From assembly GCF_004355005.1 (NCBI RefSeq), contig NZ_SMSJ01000006.1, positions 1 to 64,000 of the forward strand: a stretch of 64,000 bases of DNA, read 5' to 3'. A model generated the notes under the pieces. That model did no database searches and was not told where the DNA came from. It saw only the letters and a program-made list of their open reading frames with translations. Positions within the stretch are counted from its first letter, which is position 1; each line of letters begins with the position of its first letter. Made by a program: the position numbers and the translations under genes. Below, piece by piece: positions 15,153-23,966 of the stretch. This stretch comes from Dankookia rubra. Lineage in GTDB: Bacteria > Pseudomonadota > Alphaproteobacteria > Acetobacterales > Acetobacteraceae.

Positions 15153-17057
15153 TCAGGTCGGGGCCGCCACCGCCGCGGCCCGGCCGACCCGCGGCTGGTC
15201 GAGGTCGGCGGCCACCTGGGCGGCCGCGGCGGCCTCGGCCATGGCGACCGCTTCCGACTGGCGCCGCCACATCTCGGCATAAAGGCCATCGGCGGCGATC
15301 AGCACGGCATGGGTGCCGCGCTCGGCGATGCGGCCGTCCTGCAGGACGATGATCTCGTCCGCCTCGACCACGGTCGAGAGGCGGTGGGCGATGACCAGCG
15401 TGGTGCGGTTGGCGGAGACCTGGCGCAGCGCCGCCTGGATCTCCTGCTCGGTCCGGGTGTCGAGCGCGCTGGTCGCCTCGTCCAGGATCAGGATGCGCGG
15501 GTCCTTCAGGATGGTGCGGGCGATGGCGACGCGCTGCTTCTCCCCGCCGGAAAGCTTCAGGCCGCGCTCCCCCACCATCGTCCGGTAGCCGTCGGGCAGG
15601 CGCATCACGAAGTCATGCACCTGGGCGAGCTTCGCCGCCTGGACCACCTCCTCCTCCGAGGCGCCGGGGCGGCCATAGGCGATGTTGTAGCGGATGGTGT
15701 CGTTGAACAGCACGGTGTCCTGCGGCACCACGCCGATGGCGGCGCGGAGGCTGTGCTGGGTGACCCGCTCGATCGGCTGGCCATCGACCAGGATGCGGCC
15801 GCCCGTGGTGTCGTAGAAGCGGAAGAGCAGGCGGGAGATGGTGGACTTGCCCGCCCCGGTCGGCCCGACGATCGCCAGCGTCCGGCCCGGCGGCACCGCG
15901 AAGGAGATGCCCTTGAGGATCTGCCGGTCCGGCCGGTAGGCGAAGCGGACATCCTCGAAGGCCAGCGCACCCGGGCCGGCGACCAGCGGCGTCGCCTCCG
16001 GCGCGTCGGCGACCTCCTGCGGCTCGCCCAGCAGGGTGAACATCGCTTCCGTGTCGGTCAGGCCCTGCTTGATCTCGCGGTAGGCGAAGCCGAGAATGTT
16101 CAGCGGCATGTAGAGCTGGATGAGGTAGGTGTTCACCAGCACGAAGTCGCCGACCGACATGTGCCCGGCGATGACGCCCTCCGAGGCAAGCAGCATCACC
16201 CCGGTCAGGCCGAGCGCGATGATGAAGGCCTGGCCGCTGTTCAGGGCGTTGAGCGAGGTCTCGGACCGCACATAGGCGCGCTCGTAGCGGGTCAGGCTCT
16301 CGTCGTAGCGGCGGATCTCGTGCGGCTCGTTGCCGAAGTACTTCACCGTCTCGTAGTTCAGCAGGCTGTCGATCGCCTTGGTATTGGCGTCCTGGTCGGT
16401 CTGGTTCATCTCCCGCCGGAAGCGCAGGCGCCAGTTGGTGAACATCAGGGTGAAGGCGACGTAGAGTCCGATGGTCAGCAGGGTGACCGCGGCGAAGGAG
16501 AAGTCGAACATTCCCCAGAGGATGCCGGCGACGAGGAAGATCTCGAGGATCGTCGGGATGATGTTGAAGAGCAGGAAGTTGAGCACGAAGGTGATGCCGC
16601 GCGTGCCGCGTTCGATAACGCGCGAAAGGCCGCCGGTCTGCCGGTCCATGTGGTAGCGCATCGACAGCGCGTGCAGGTGGGCGAAGACCGAAAGCGCGAT
16701 GCGGCGGGCGGCGCGGGCCTGGACCTTGGCGAAGACGGCGTTGCGGAGCTCGCCGAAGGCGGAGCTCGCCATGCGCAGCAGGCCGTAGCCGATGACCAGC
16801 GCGACCGGGATGGCGAGCATCGCCGCGGCGCCGGATTTCGGCGCCAGCGCATCGACGGCGCGGGCATAGACCAGCGGGACCAGGACGTTCGCGGCCTTGG
16901 AGGCGATCAGGCAGACGACGGCGATGACGACGCGGCCGCGCAGGCCCGGCTCGTTGGCCGGCCAGAGCCAGGGCAGGAGGTTGAGCAGGGTCTGCCAGTG
17001 GCTGCGTTCGGCGGCCTGGGGGGTGGGCAAAGTGGGGGCTCTCCGGGGCGGCGGCAT
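15153..17057 (-). CDS. Atm1/HMT1-type ABC exporter (fused permease and ATPase)
   Basis: 634 residues from the ATG at 17057. The membrane domain (residues about 30-340, six helices) has the Atm1-type segment LNYETVKYFGNEPHEIRRYDE and SLNALNSGQAFII, where the family binds glutathione. The ATPase domain follows: Walker A GPTGAGKST, signature LSGGEKQRVAIAR, Walker B ILILDEATSALD and the H-loop AHRLST. Bacterial Atm1 proteins export glutathione-linked compounds and give metal tolerance; the mitochondrial form supports cytosolic Fe-S assembly. It works as a homodimer in the inner membrane. The subfamily call is good; the substrate is inferred. Confidence 0.85.
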   Translation of the reverse strand: MPPPRRAPTLPTPQAAERSHWQTLLNLLPWLWPANEPGLRGRVVIAVVCLIASKAANVLVPLVYARAVDALAPKSGAAAMLAIPVALVIGYGLLRMASSAFGELRNAVFAKVQARAARRIALSVFAHLHALSMRYHMDRQTGGLSRVIERGTRGITFVLNFLLFNIIPTILEIFLVAGILWGMFDFSFAAVTLLTIGLYVAFTLMFTNWRLRFRREMNQTDQDANTKAIDSLLNYETVKYFGNEPHEIRRYDESLTRYERAYVRSETSLNALNSGQAFIIALGLTGVMLLASEGVIAGHMSVGDFVLVNTYLIQLYMPLNILGFAYREIKQGLTDTEAMFTLLGEPQEVADAPEATPLVAGPGALAFEDVRFAYRPDRQILKGISFAVPPGRTLAIVGPTGAGKSTISRLLFRFYDTTGGRILVDGQPIERVTQHSLRAAIGVVPQDTVLFNDTIRYNIAYGRPGASEEEVVQAAKLAQVHDFVMRLPDGYRTMVGERGLKLSGGEKQRVAIARTILKDPRILILDEATSALDTRTEQEIQAALRQVSANRTTLVIAHRLSTVVEADEIIVLQDGRIAERGTHAVLIAADGLYAEMWRRQSEAVAMAEAAAAAQVAADLDQPRVGRAAAVAAPT

Positions 17058-17300
17058 CCGGAGATAGGGCGGAATGGCCGATGGGGGAACGGGGCCGGGT
17101 GGCGGGTGGGGCGGCCGGCCGCCGGGGAGGCCGGGGACGTTGGCCCGCATCCGCCCCGAAGCAGGCCCGCCCGGCATCGATCGGGATGGCAGACGCGTGG
17201 CGCGGCGCGGCTCAGCGCCTCCCGCAGGCCCGCAGGCCGCCGGTATCGTCCACGGTCCGGCGCGGGGCCAGGCCGACCTGCGAGCCGGATGGAAAAGCGA

Positions 17301-17699
17301 TCAGCGAACCGCCGGGTCGAGCAGGACCCAGAGGCGGGATATCCGCCCATCGACGACCTGCGCCGCGTCGGTGCCCGTCACGGCAACCTCCTCGCCCGGG
17401 CCGGCATGCCAGCGCAGGGTGCCGAGGCCGTGGTGGCCGACCGCCACGCCGTCCGCGTGGAAGGCGAAGCCCGGCCCGAACTGCTCCAGCAGGCGCCCCG
17501 CGACCTCGGCGATCGCCGCGCGCCCCGTCACGACCGCGGTGGGCTCGTACATCACGGGATCGGCGACGTAGAGATCCTCCATCGCCGCGGCGCGCCGCGC
17601 GGGATCGCGCTCGTTGAACACGCGCTCGAGGTTCGCGCGGAGGAGATGGCCGAAATCCGGCTCCGGCGCTCCCGGAACCGTCGGGTCGTTGGTGGACAT
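17301..17699 (-). CDS. SnoaL-like / NTF2-fold protein
   Basis: 132 residues from the ATG at 17699. The pattern NLERVFNERDPARRAAAMEDLYVADPVMYEP, ending in VDGRISRLWVLLDPA, is typical of SnoaL-like NTF2-fold proteins, small cone-shaped domains used as isomerases, cyclases or binding modules. It lies downstream of the SDR gene at 17901 on the same strand (201-base gap), so it may share the TetR-controlled promoter. Specific function unknown. Confidence 0.7.
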   Translation of the reverse strand: MSTNDPTVPGAPEPDFGHLLRANLERVFNERDPARRAAAMEDLYVADPVMYEPTAVVTGRAAIAEVAGRLLEQFGPGFAFHADGVAVGHHGLGTLRWHAGPGEEVAVTGTDAAQVVDGRISRLWVLLDPAVR

Positions 17700-17900
17700 G
17701 ATCTGGCCTCGTCTCATGGATGGGGGGTTGCGCACAGGGGGGGCGGTGCCGGGACATCCGGCCGTGCCCGGTCGACCGTGCGACGGCCATGCGAGGACCC
17801 AGCGGATCGCGCGTCCTCCCGCGATCCGCTCCGGCCCCGGGACGACCCGCGCGGAGCCGGCCGGGACCGAGGGTGGCCCGGCCCCCGGCGTCGCGCCGGA

Positions 17901-18614
17901 TCAGGCGCCGAAGCCGCCGTCGATCGTGTGCATGGCGCCGGTCACGAAGCCGGCTTCCGGCCCCGCCAGCCAGGCCACCATCCCGGCCACGTCCTCCGGC
18001 CGCCCATGCCGCTTGAAGGCCATGGCGGGGTGGACGAGGTCCTTGAACGGCCCGTCCGCCGGATTCATGTCGGTGTCGATGGGCCCGGGCTGGACCACGT
18101 TCACCGTGATTCCGCGCGGCCCGAAGTCGCGCGCCAGGCCGCGCGCCATGCCCTGCACCGCCGACTTGCTCATCGCGTAGGCCGAGATGCCCGGAAAGGC
18201 GGACCGGTCGCCGTTGACCGAGCCGATGACGATGATCCGGCCGCCCTCGGGCATCCGCCGCGCCGCCTCGACCGCCGCGTGGTAGGGCGCGGCGACGTTG
18301 ATGCGGATCAGCCGGTCCACCGCGTCCGGGTCCAGGTCCAGTGGGTCGCCGAAGACGACGACGCCGGCATTCACCACCAGCACGTCGAGCGGCCCGCTGT
18401 CCCGCACCCGCGCGATCACCGCATCGCGGTCGGCGCTGTCCGTCACCACCGCCGTGCTGCCGGTCTCGCCCGCCAGCCGCTCCGCGGCGTCCTTCGAGCC
18501 GGCATAGGTAAAGGTCACCGCCGCGCCATCCGCCGCGAAGCGCCGCACGATTGCCGCCCCGATCCCGCGGCTGCCGCCGAGGACGAGCACGGACTTGCCC
18601 TGAAAACCGGCCAT
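17901..18614 (-). CDS. short-chain dehydrogenase/reductase (SDR)
   Basis: 237 residues; the ATG at 18614 has AAGGAG 7 bases upstream. The dinucleotide loop VLVLGGSRGIGAAI lies near residues 8-21, NAG near 82-84, and the catalytic Ser plus YAMSK (Tyr-x-x-x-Lys) near 137-156. It ends GAMHTIDGGFGA. It is a classical 3-oxoacyl-reductase-like SDR using NAD(P)H; the alcohol/ketone substrate is unknown. It is divergent from the TetR gene at 18687, with two palindromic operators between and over the starts, so TetR probably represses it. Confidence 0.87.
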   Translation of the reverse strand: MAGFQGKSVLVLGGSRGIGAAIVRRFAADGAAVTFTYAGSKDAAERLAGETGSTAVVTDSADRDAVIARVRDSGPLDVLVVNAGVVVFGDPLDLDPDAVDRLIRINVAAPYHAAVEAARRMPEGGRIIVIGSVNGDRSAFPGISAYAMSKSAVQGMARGLARDFGPRGITVNVVQPGPIDTDMNPADGPFKDLVHPAMAFKRHGRPEDVAGMVAWLAGPEAGFVTGAMHTIDGGFGA

Positions 18615-18636
18615 CAGGTTCTCCTTGAGATTCAAC

Positions 18637-18650
18637 GTAGTGAACACTAC
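18637..18650. promoter_or_regulatory. TetR operator 1 (perfect inverted repeat)
   Basis: GTAGTG-AA-CACTAC is a perfect 6-bp inverted repeat with a 2-base centre. It lies 23 bases upstream of the SDR start and between the divergent SDR and TetR genes. Its form is that of a TetR-family dimer site. Confidence 0.7.
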
Positions 18651-18684
18651 ATAAGTCTCCGGAAGGCTCCGTCAAGGCTTTTTA

Positions 18685-18698
18685 TAGTGACTGCTACA
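18685..18698. promoter_or_regulatory. TetR operator 2 (overlaps TetR start codon)
   Basis: TAGTGACTGCTACA matches operator 1 (TAGTGAACACTACA, 18638-18651) at 11 of 14 positions, with centres 47 bp apart. The GTG start codon of the TetR gene (18687-18689) lies inside it, which suggests autoregulation. Confidence 0.55.
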
Positions 18699-19280
18699 AT
18701 TTCTCCACGCCCACGCGGCCGGCCCCGCCGCTTCGACCCCGAGGCCGCGCTCGCCACCGCCCAGCGCCTGTTCCACGCCCGCGGCTACGATGGGGTGAGC
18801 GTCGCCGACCTCACCGAGGCGCTCGGCATCAAGCCGCCCAGCTTCTACGCCGCCTTCGGCAGCAAGGCCGGCCTCTACGCCCGCATCCTCGGCCGCTACA
18901 GCGCCGCCAACGGCCTGCCCCTGGCCGAGATCCTGCGTCCCGGCCGCCCCGTGGCCGAGGCGCTTGCCGCCCTGCTGGAGGAGGCCGCCCGCCGCTACGC
19001 CGCCGACCCGGCCGCCGCCGGCTGCCTGGTGATCGAGGGCGCGCGCTGCAACGACCCCGAGGCGCGGCAGGCCGCCCGCGCGCTTGCCGCCACCGCCGCG
19101 GACGCCATCCGCTGCTTCGTCGCCGCCACCCAGCCGGACGCAGCCGGGCGCCTGGCCGACTACGCCGTGACCGTGATGGCCGGCCTGTCCACCATGGCGC
19201 GGGAGGGCCACGGCCTGGACCGCCTGCTCGCCACCGCCCGCCTTGCCGGCCTTGCCCTCGCGCCTGCGCCGCAGGCCTGA
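18687..19280 (+). CDS. TetR/AcrR-family transcriptional regulator
   Basis: 197 residues from a GTG at 18687; no better start is visible. The basic N-terminus (SPRPRGRPRRFDPEAALATAQRLF) leads into the TetR helix-turn-helix: YDGVSVADLTEALGIKPPSFYAAFGSKAGLYARIL (about 33-67). The C-terminal ligand domain contains CLVIEGARCNDPEARQAAR, as in the YdeH/AcrR-like group often paired with SDR or oxidoreductase genes. It probably represses itself and the divergent SDR gene through the two operators. Inducer unknown. Confidence 0.88.
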   Translation: MTATISPRPRGRPRRFDPEAALATAQRLFHARGYDGVSVADLTEALGIKPPSFYAAFGSKAGLYARILGRYSAANGLPLAEILRPGRPVAEALAALLEEAARRYAADPAAAGCLVIEGARCNDPEARQAARALAATAADAIRCFVAATQPDAAGRLADYAVTVMAGLSTMAREGHGLDRLLATARLAGLALAPAPQA

Positions 19281-19317
19281 GCGCCGCACCGGGCGATAGG
19301 CCGGGCGATCATCGGGA

Positions 19318-19361
19318 CCGGCCGCGCCAGGCCTCCGCCTCGCGCGGCATGGCGCGGCCGG
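19318..19361. terminator. two-way terminator hairpin between tetR-type gene and MYG1 gene
   Basis: A perfect 12-bp inverted repeat (19318-19329 with 19350-19361, 20-base loop) lies in the 97-base gap between convergent genes. It has no clear T-run, so Rho-independent action is uncertain. Confidence 0.5.
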
Positions 19362-19377
19362 CAGCCGCGTCGCGGCG

Positions 19378-20319
19378 TCACCCCGCCATCGCCTTCCGCG
19401 CCATTGCCACCGCCCCCTCCCGCGACTTCGCCGCGCCGACGAAGCGCCGCAGATGCACGAACACGGCATCCGCCACCCCCGACGCCTCCGCCAGCGCCGC
19501 CGCGTCCAGCCCCGCCCAGGCCTCCGGCAGCGGCAGCCGCTGCTCGAAGGAGCCCGGCTCCGGCGGCATCGTGTCCACCATCCAATTGCCGTTCGAGGCG
19601 GGGGAGACGGTGAACAGCACCGGCAGCGCATGGGCGAAGACCACGTTCTTCCATGGCATGCCGCGGTCCAGCACCAGCAGCCGCGGGTCCTCGCCGGCCC
19701 GGTGCGCCGCCAGCACGCTGGCCTCGGCGGCGCGGCGCGCCCGCATCTCGTCCACCCGGCGGCGCAGCACGCCCGCGGCGAAATCCGTCGCCTCCAGGAA
19801 GGCGGCGTCGCCGGCGGTGGGGCCGCTGCCGGCCGGGTCGTCCCAGCTCGGGTTGAACTCGCCGATCAGCGTCGCCAGCCCCAGCGTGTCCCGCCGGGCA
19901 TCGGCCACGCCGTTGTCGATCTCGTCGATCCGCCGCACCACGGTCGCCTCGACCTCGCCGGCGATGGCGGCGGCGAAGCCCTCCGCCCCGGCCGGCCGCA
20001 GCAGGGCGGCGACGGCCCGCTCGCCGAATTTCTGCCAGACCAGCCCGGCGGAGGAGAAGGGCGTGCCGTCCGCTCGCGTCGGGGCGCCGCGCTGGTGGTG
20101 GTCGAAGCGGTTCGCCGCCGGGTCGTAGGCGAAGCCGACATCCCAGACAATGCCGGCGGTCCCGATCAGCTCGGGCCTGCGGGTGCGGAGCAGGACGTGG
20201 TCCCGGCCGGCCTCGCCGAGGCCGAGCGCGAGGCGCAGCACCGCATAGGCGAAGACCTCGTCGCAATGGAACTTGCCGCCATGGGTCGCGAGGATGGGCA
20301 GCGGCGCGGAGCACGTCAT
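19378..20319 (-). CDS. MYG1-family protein (UPF0160), DHH-like exonuclease fold
   Basis: 313 residues. It opens with the family hallmark LATHGGKFHCDEVFAYAVLRLA, followed by IVWDVGFAYDPAANRFDHHQRG (DHH-type metal ligands) and NGVADARRDTLGLATLIGEFNPSW. It ends with HLRRFVGAAKSREGAVAMA. In eukaryotes MYG1 is a 3'-5' RNA exonuclease acting in mitochondria and nucleolus; the bacterial role is not settled. Its 5' region (20320-20678) is shared with the divergent Nudix gene. Confidence 0.85.
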   Translation of the reverse strand: MTCSAPLPILATHGGKFHCDEVFAYAVLRLALGLGEAGRDHVLLRTRRPELIGTAGIVWDVGFAYDPAANRFDHHQRGAPTRADGTPFSSAGLVWQKFGERAVAALLRPAGAEGFAAAIAGEVEATVVRRIDEIDNGVADARRDTLGLATLIGEFNPSWDDPAGSGPTAGDAAFLEATDFAAGVLRRRVDEMRARRAAEASVLAAHRAGEDPRLLVLDRGMPWKNVVFAHALPVLFTVSPASNGNWMVDTMPPEPGSFEQRLPLPEAWAGLDAAALAEASGVADAVFVHLRRFVGAAKSREGAVAMARKAMAG

Positions 20320-20678
20320 GTGGGGGAGGATCCGATGCGGAAGGGGGCGGCGGCGCCAATCAGGCGCCGGTTCGCGGGCTGCCTAGCCCGGCTGGCCCGC
20401 CGCGTCGATGCGCCGCAGGCCGCGCCGTCCCACGGCACTTGTGAAAAGGATTATTTTCCTCTATTCTTCGTCGTTCGTTCCGACGGCGACGGAGGCAGCT
20501 TCCCCATGTCCAGGTCACTCCCGCCAGTCCGGCACCGGTCTTTCCTCATCGCGCGCCGGCGCCCCGGGGTTCCGGGGCCTTCGGCGGACGGCGACCGCCC
20601 CGGCCTTCCCGCCGCTTTGTCCGAAAACCCCCGGCCCGCCCCTTTGTCCGAATCCCGCGCCCGGCGTTCCCTGGTCCC
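20320..20678. other. 359-base divergent intergenic region
   Basis: This stretch holds promoters for the MYG1-type gene (minus) and the Nudix gene (plus). It contains a locally AT-rich tract at about 20440-20475 with a short inverted repeat (GAAAA/TTTTC) and a 10-base direct repeat, TTTGTCCGAA, at 20616-20625 and 20643-20652, 27 bp apart and 27 bases before the Nudix ATG. No gene with convincing codon use is seen. Confidence 0.45.
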
Positions 20679-21533
20679 ATGAACCCCTTCCAGCGCCACA
20701 TCGATGCCTGCAACGACCTGGCCTCCCCGGCCGGGCTGATCCCCTTCCGCATCGGCGCGGCGCAGGTCGGCTGGCTCGGCCCGGAGCTGGCCCGTGCCCT
20801 GACCTTCTTCCCGCGCGAGGTCCATTTCGACGCGCAGGGCGCCGCGCTCGCCAGCCGCCTCCGCAGCCCCGGCGTGCGGGCGGAGGCTCTGGCCGGCATC
20901 GCCCGCAGCCTCGCCGAGCGCGGCCATTTCACGCTGCGGGACGAGCCCTTCGACATCCGCGCGACGCCGGAGGGGCCGAGCCTCGCCACGCTCGACCGCG
21001 GCGCGCTGCCGGCCTTCGGCATCGCCGCGCAGGGGGTGCACGTGAACGGGCGGGTGATGCGGCCGGACGGGCTGCATCTCTGGATCGGCTGGCGCTCGAA
21101 GGCCAAGGCGGTGGCGCCGGGCAAGCTCGACAACCTGGTCGCCGGCGGCATTCCGGCCGGGCTGGATGCGGAGGCGACGCTGGTGAAGGAGGCGGCGGAG
21201 GAAGCGAGCCTGCCCGCCGGCCTCGCCCTGCGGGCCCGCTGGGTCGGGCGGATCTCCTACGTCATGCGGGAGGAGACGGGGATGCGGCGCGACCTGCTGC
21301 ACTGCTTCGACCTCGACCTGCCCGAGGGCTTCGTGCCGAAGCCGAACGACGACGAGGTGGAGCGCTTCGAGCTCTGGCCCGCGGCGCGGGTGCTGGACGC
21401 GGTGCGGGACACGGACGACGTCAAGTTCAACGTCAACCTGGTGCTGATCGATCTTTTCCTGCGGGAGCGGCTGATCGATCCGGACGGGGCGGAGGGACGT
21501 GCCCTCCGCGCCGGGCTGCAGCAGGGGCCGTGA
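20679..21533 (+). CDS. Nudix hydrolase with DUF4743-type N-terminal domain
   Basis: 284 residues. The N-terminal domain (about 1-115, MNPFQRHIDACNDL...IPFRIGAAQVGWL) is of the type found before Nudix domains in thiamine-pyrophosphokinase-related proteins. The Nudix box follows: GGIPAGLDAEATLVKEAAEEASLPAGL, matching G-x5-E-x7-REx2EExG loosely (KEAAEEAS in place of RELxEE). Family members cleave nucleoside diphosphate-linked compounds, including oxothiamine diphosphates in yeast YJR142W. Its stop is 5 bases from the end of the next, convergent gene. Confidence 0.82.
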   Translation: MNPFQRHIDACNDLASPAGLIPFRIGAAQVGWLGPELARALTFFPREVHFDAQGAALASRLRSPGVRAEALAGIARSLAERGHFTLRDEPFDIRATPEGPSLATLDRGALPAFGIAAQGVHVNGRVMRPDGLHLWIGWRSKAKAVAPGKLDNLVAGGIPAGLDAEATLVKEAAEEASLPAGLALRARWVGRISYVMREETGMRRDLLHCFDLDLPEGFVPKPNDDEVERFELWPAARVLDAVRDTDDVKFNVNLVLIDLFLRERLIDPDGAEGRALRAGLQQGP

Positions 21534-21538
21534 GGCCG

Positions 21539-21913
21539 CTACCAGCCATAGGCCGGGCGGTAGACCACGGCGGGCGGCGGCGCGTAGTAGGCCGGCGGCG
21601 GGGCGTAGTAGCCGACCGGCGGCGGCGCGTAGTAGGGCGCCGGGGCCGGTGGGGCGTAGTAGACCGGCGGCGGCGGCGCGGCGAAGGCGCCCGCGGCACC
21701 GAGCGCCAGCCCGCCCAGCGCCAGGCCGCCCAGGATGCCGGCGGCGATGCCGGCGCCATTGCCGCGATGGTGGTGGTAGGCGCGGGGCGGCGGGCCGCCC
21801 CAGCCGCCGCCATGGCCGCCGCCGCGGTGCCAGCCCTGCGCCTGGGCGGCGGGGGCGGCGAGCGTGGCGGCGGTGGCGAGAAGCGCAGCGGCGGCGGCAA
21901 TACGGTACTTCAT
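21539..21913 (-). CDS. exported Gly/His- and Tyr/Pro-rich small protein
   Basis: 124 residues. Signal peptide MKYRIAAAAALLATAATLAAPAAQAQ (cleavage after AQA); a Gly/His-rich segment (HRGGGHGGGWGG...HHHRG) follows. A glycine-zipper hydrophobic stretch (GAGIAAGILGGLALGGLALGAAG) comes next, then a tail of repeated YYAPPP units. The architecture suggests a cell-envelope protein with a membrane-inserting glycine zipper and an extended Tyr-Pro arm. A shorter relative occurs at 44249-44575. Function unknown. Confidence 0.65.
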   Translation of the reverse strand: MKYRIAAAAALLATAATLAAPAAQAQGWHRGGGHGGGWGGPPPRAYHHHRGNGAGIAAGILGGLALGGLALGAAGAFAAPPPPVYYAPPAPAPYYAPPPVGYYAPPPAYYAPPPAVVYRPAYGW

Positions 21914-22003
21914 CTGTCGGACCCTCCTGGGTCGGTTCGGCAGATAAAACGCCCCGATCGCGCCGGGATCATGGCGGGAAGCCGGCGGATTGTGGCCCTT
22001 GCC

Positions 22004-22954
22004 TCAAAGACCCTTGAGGAACTCCACCAGGGCGGCGTTGACCTCGGCCGCGGCTTCCTGCTGCACCCAATGGCCGGCGGACTCGATCAGGACGGTGCCG
22101 CGCAGGTCGGGGACGCTCTGCGGCAGCGCCTCCACCGCGCGGCCGGCCCAGCCGAGCACCGGGTCGCGCCGGCCGGCGACGAAGAGGCCGGGGACCCGGA
22201 TGCGGGCGCCGGCGAAGGGCGCCATGAGCTCCCAGTTCCGCTCGATGTTGCGGTACCAGTTCAGCCCGCCGCGGAAGCCGGTGCGGCGGAAGGTGTCGGC
22301 ATAGAGCGCCAGCTCGGCCTCCGGCAGCCAGGCGGGCAGGGCGGGGGGCTCGACGAGGCTCGCCAGGAAGCCGCCCTCCGGCAGGTCGGGGTTCCAGCGC
22401 TGCGCTTCCGGCACGTCGCCCGAGAGGGTGTGGAAGGTGCGTCGCAGGGTGACCAGCGGGTCGCGCCGCAGCTCGTTGTCGGCGACGCCCGGTGCCTGGA
22501 AGTAGATCTGGTAGAAGCGGTGGCGGCCGGCTCGGCGCAGCATCCCGAAGGGGCTGACGGGCCCGCGCGGCGCATAGGGGACCGAGAGGCCGGCCACGGC
22601 GCGGAAGCGGTCCGGCCGCAGCAGCGCCGCGTTCCAGGCGACCGGCGCGCCCCAGTCATGCCCGGCGATCACCGCCTGGTCGAGCTGCAGCGCGTCCAGC
22701 AGCCCGACCATGTCGCCGACGAGGTGCAGGATGCTGTAGTCGGCGGCCGCGGCCGGCGCCTCGGTCCCGCCATAGCCGCGCATGTCGGGGGCGATGGCGC
22801 GGTAGCCGGCTTCGGCGAGCGCAGCCATCTGGTGGCGCCAGGAATGCCAGGCCTCGGGGAAGCCGTGGCAGAGCAGCACGGCAGGCCCTTCGCCCGCCTC
22901 CGCGACATGCAGGCGGATGCCGTTGGCCGCGACGGTCTGGTGGCGGATCTGCAT
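22004..22954 (-). CDS. alpha/beta hydrolase, epoxide hydrolase-like
   Basis: 316 residues from the ATG at 22954 (MQIRHQTVAANGIRLHVAEAG). The oxyanion motif HGFPEAWHSWRHQ lies near 30-42, the nucleophile elbow GHDWGAPVAW supplies the Asp, and the C-terminal His is in SAGHWVQQE. An Asp nucleophile with HGFPE is typical of soluble epoxide hydrolases, and NWYRNIERNWEL in the lid may supply an epoxide-polarising Tyr. It would convert an epoxide to a vicinal diol in the cytoplasm. Haloalkane dehalogenases are the main alternative. It follows the aldolase gene on the same strand with a 189-base gap. Confidence 0.83.
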   Translation of the reverse strand: MQIRHQTVAANGIRLHVAEAGEGPAVLLCHGFPEAWHSWRHQMAALAEAGYRAIAPDMRGYGGTEAPAAAADYSILHLVGDMVGLLDALQLDQAVIAGHDWGAPVAWNAALLRPDRFRAVAGLSVPYAPRGPVSPFGMLRRAGRHRFYQIYFQAPGVADNELRRDPLVTLRRTFHTLSGDVPEAQRWNPDLPEGGFLASLVEPPALPAWLPEAELALYADTFRRTGFRGGLNWYRNIERNWELMAPFAGARIRVPGLFVAGRRDPVLGWAGRAVEALPQSVPDLRGTVLIESAGHWVQQEAAAEVNAALVEFLKGL

Positions 22955-23143
22955 GGCGGTGTTCCTGGCTGCGTGGCGGGGGCTGCCTTGCCGGTGCCGG
23001 CGATGCGCGCCCCGGGTATTCCCACCCGGGACGATCGCCAGCTTCAGCGGCTCGCGTTCGAAGGTGACCTCGGCACCGCTGCGGGGCTTCGTGTTCAGGG
23101 CGGAGGCAGGCGTCCGGGCGTCCACGCCCTCCCGCCATCCGCC

Positions 23144-23932
23144 TTAGCGCGCGAAGTCGGGCGCGTCCTGCGCCAGGATGCGCTTGACGCTGTCCAGGTG
23201 CAGCCGGGCGCTCTCGCGGTCGCCCTCCCGCATCTGCGCATAGGTCTTCGCCGCCAGCGCCGGCGGCACCGGCTTCAGCGGCCGGTTCATCGACATCGCC
23301 AGCCGCTGCACCTCGCAGGCGCGCTCGAGGTAGTAGAGGTCGTCCCAGGCCTCGGCGATGGTCGGGCCGAGCACCATCACGCCGTGGTTGCGCATGAAGA
23401 CGATGTCGGCCTCCCCGATCGAGGCGGCGATGCGGTCGCCCTCCGCCTCGTCCAGCGCGAGGCCGGCATAGTCCTCGTCCACCACGGTGCGGCCGTAGAA
23501 TTTCAGCGCGGTCTGCCCGGCCCAGGCCAGCGGCGGCCCGTCCAGCATGGTCAGCGCGGTCGCGTTCGGCATGTGGGTGTGGAAGCAGGCGCGGGCGCGC
23601 GGGACATTCTTGTGGACGCGCGCGTGGATGTAGAAGGCGGTCGCCTCCGGCACGCCCTCGCCGGCCACCACGTTGCCGTGGAAGTCGCAGACCAGCAGGC
23701 GGGAGGCGGTGATCTCGGCGAAGGCCCAGCCATAGGGGTTGACCAGGAAGAGGTCGTCGCGCCCCGGCACGACGAAGCTCAGGTGGTTGCAGATCCCCTC
23801 GTGCAGGCCGAGCTTCGCCGCCATGCGGAAGCAGGCGGCGAGGTCGATGCGCGCCTGGCTCACCGCATCCGCGTCGAGGTCGCTGTTGCGCAGGATGGCG
23901 GTCGCGGCGGCGCCGCCGAAGGCATGGGCCAT
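23144..23932 (-). CDS. class II aldolase/adducin-family protein
   Basis: 262 residues. GICNHLSFVVPGRDDLFLVNPYGWAF carries the phosphate/substrate site; CFHTHMPNATAL supplies two zinc-ligand His and MRNHGVMVLG the third. The family includes L-fuculose-phosphate aldolase, sugar-acid epimerases and decarboxylase-like relatives. This subtype (EICNHLS...) is common next to catabolic genes and usually lacks a known substrate. Its start is 34 bases from the stop of the small secreted gene at 23967, on the same strand. Confidence 0.82.
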   Translation of the reverse strand: MAHAFGGAAATAILRNSDLDADAVSQARIDLAACFRMAAKLGLHEGICNHLSFVVPGRDDLFLVNPYGWAFAEITASRLLVCDFHGNVVAGEGVPEATAFYIHARVHKNVPRARACFHTHMPNATALTMLDGPPLAWAGQTALKFYGRTVVDEDYAGLALDEAEGDRIAASIGEADIVFMRNHGVMVLGPTIAEAWDDLYYLERACEVQRLAMSMNRPLKPVPPALAAKTYAQMREGDRESARLHLDSVKRILAQDAPDFAR

Positions 23933-23966
23933 GGTCGGTTCCCGATGGTGCGGCCGAAGGCTAGCC

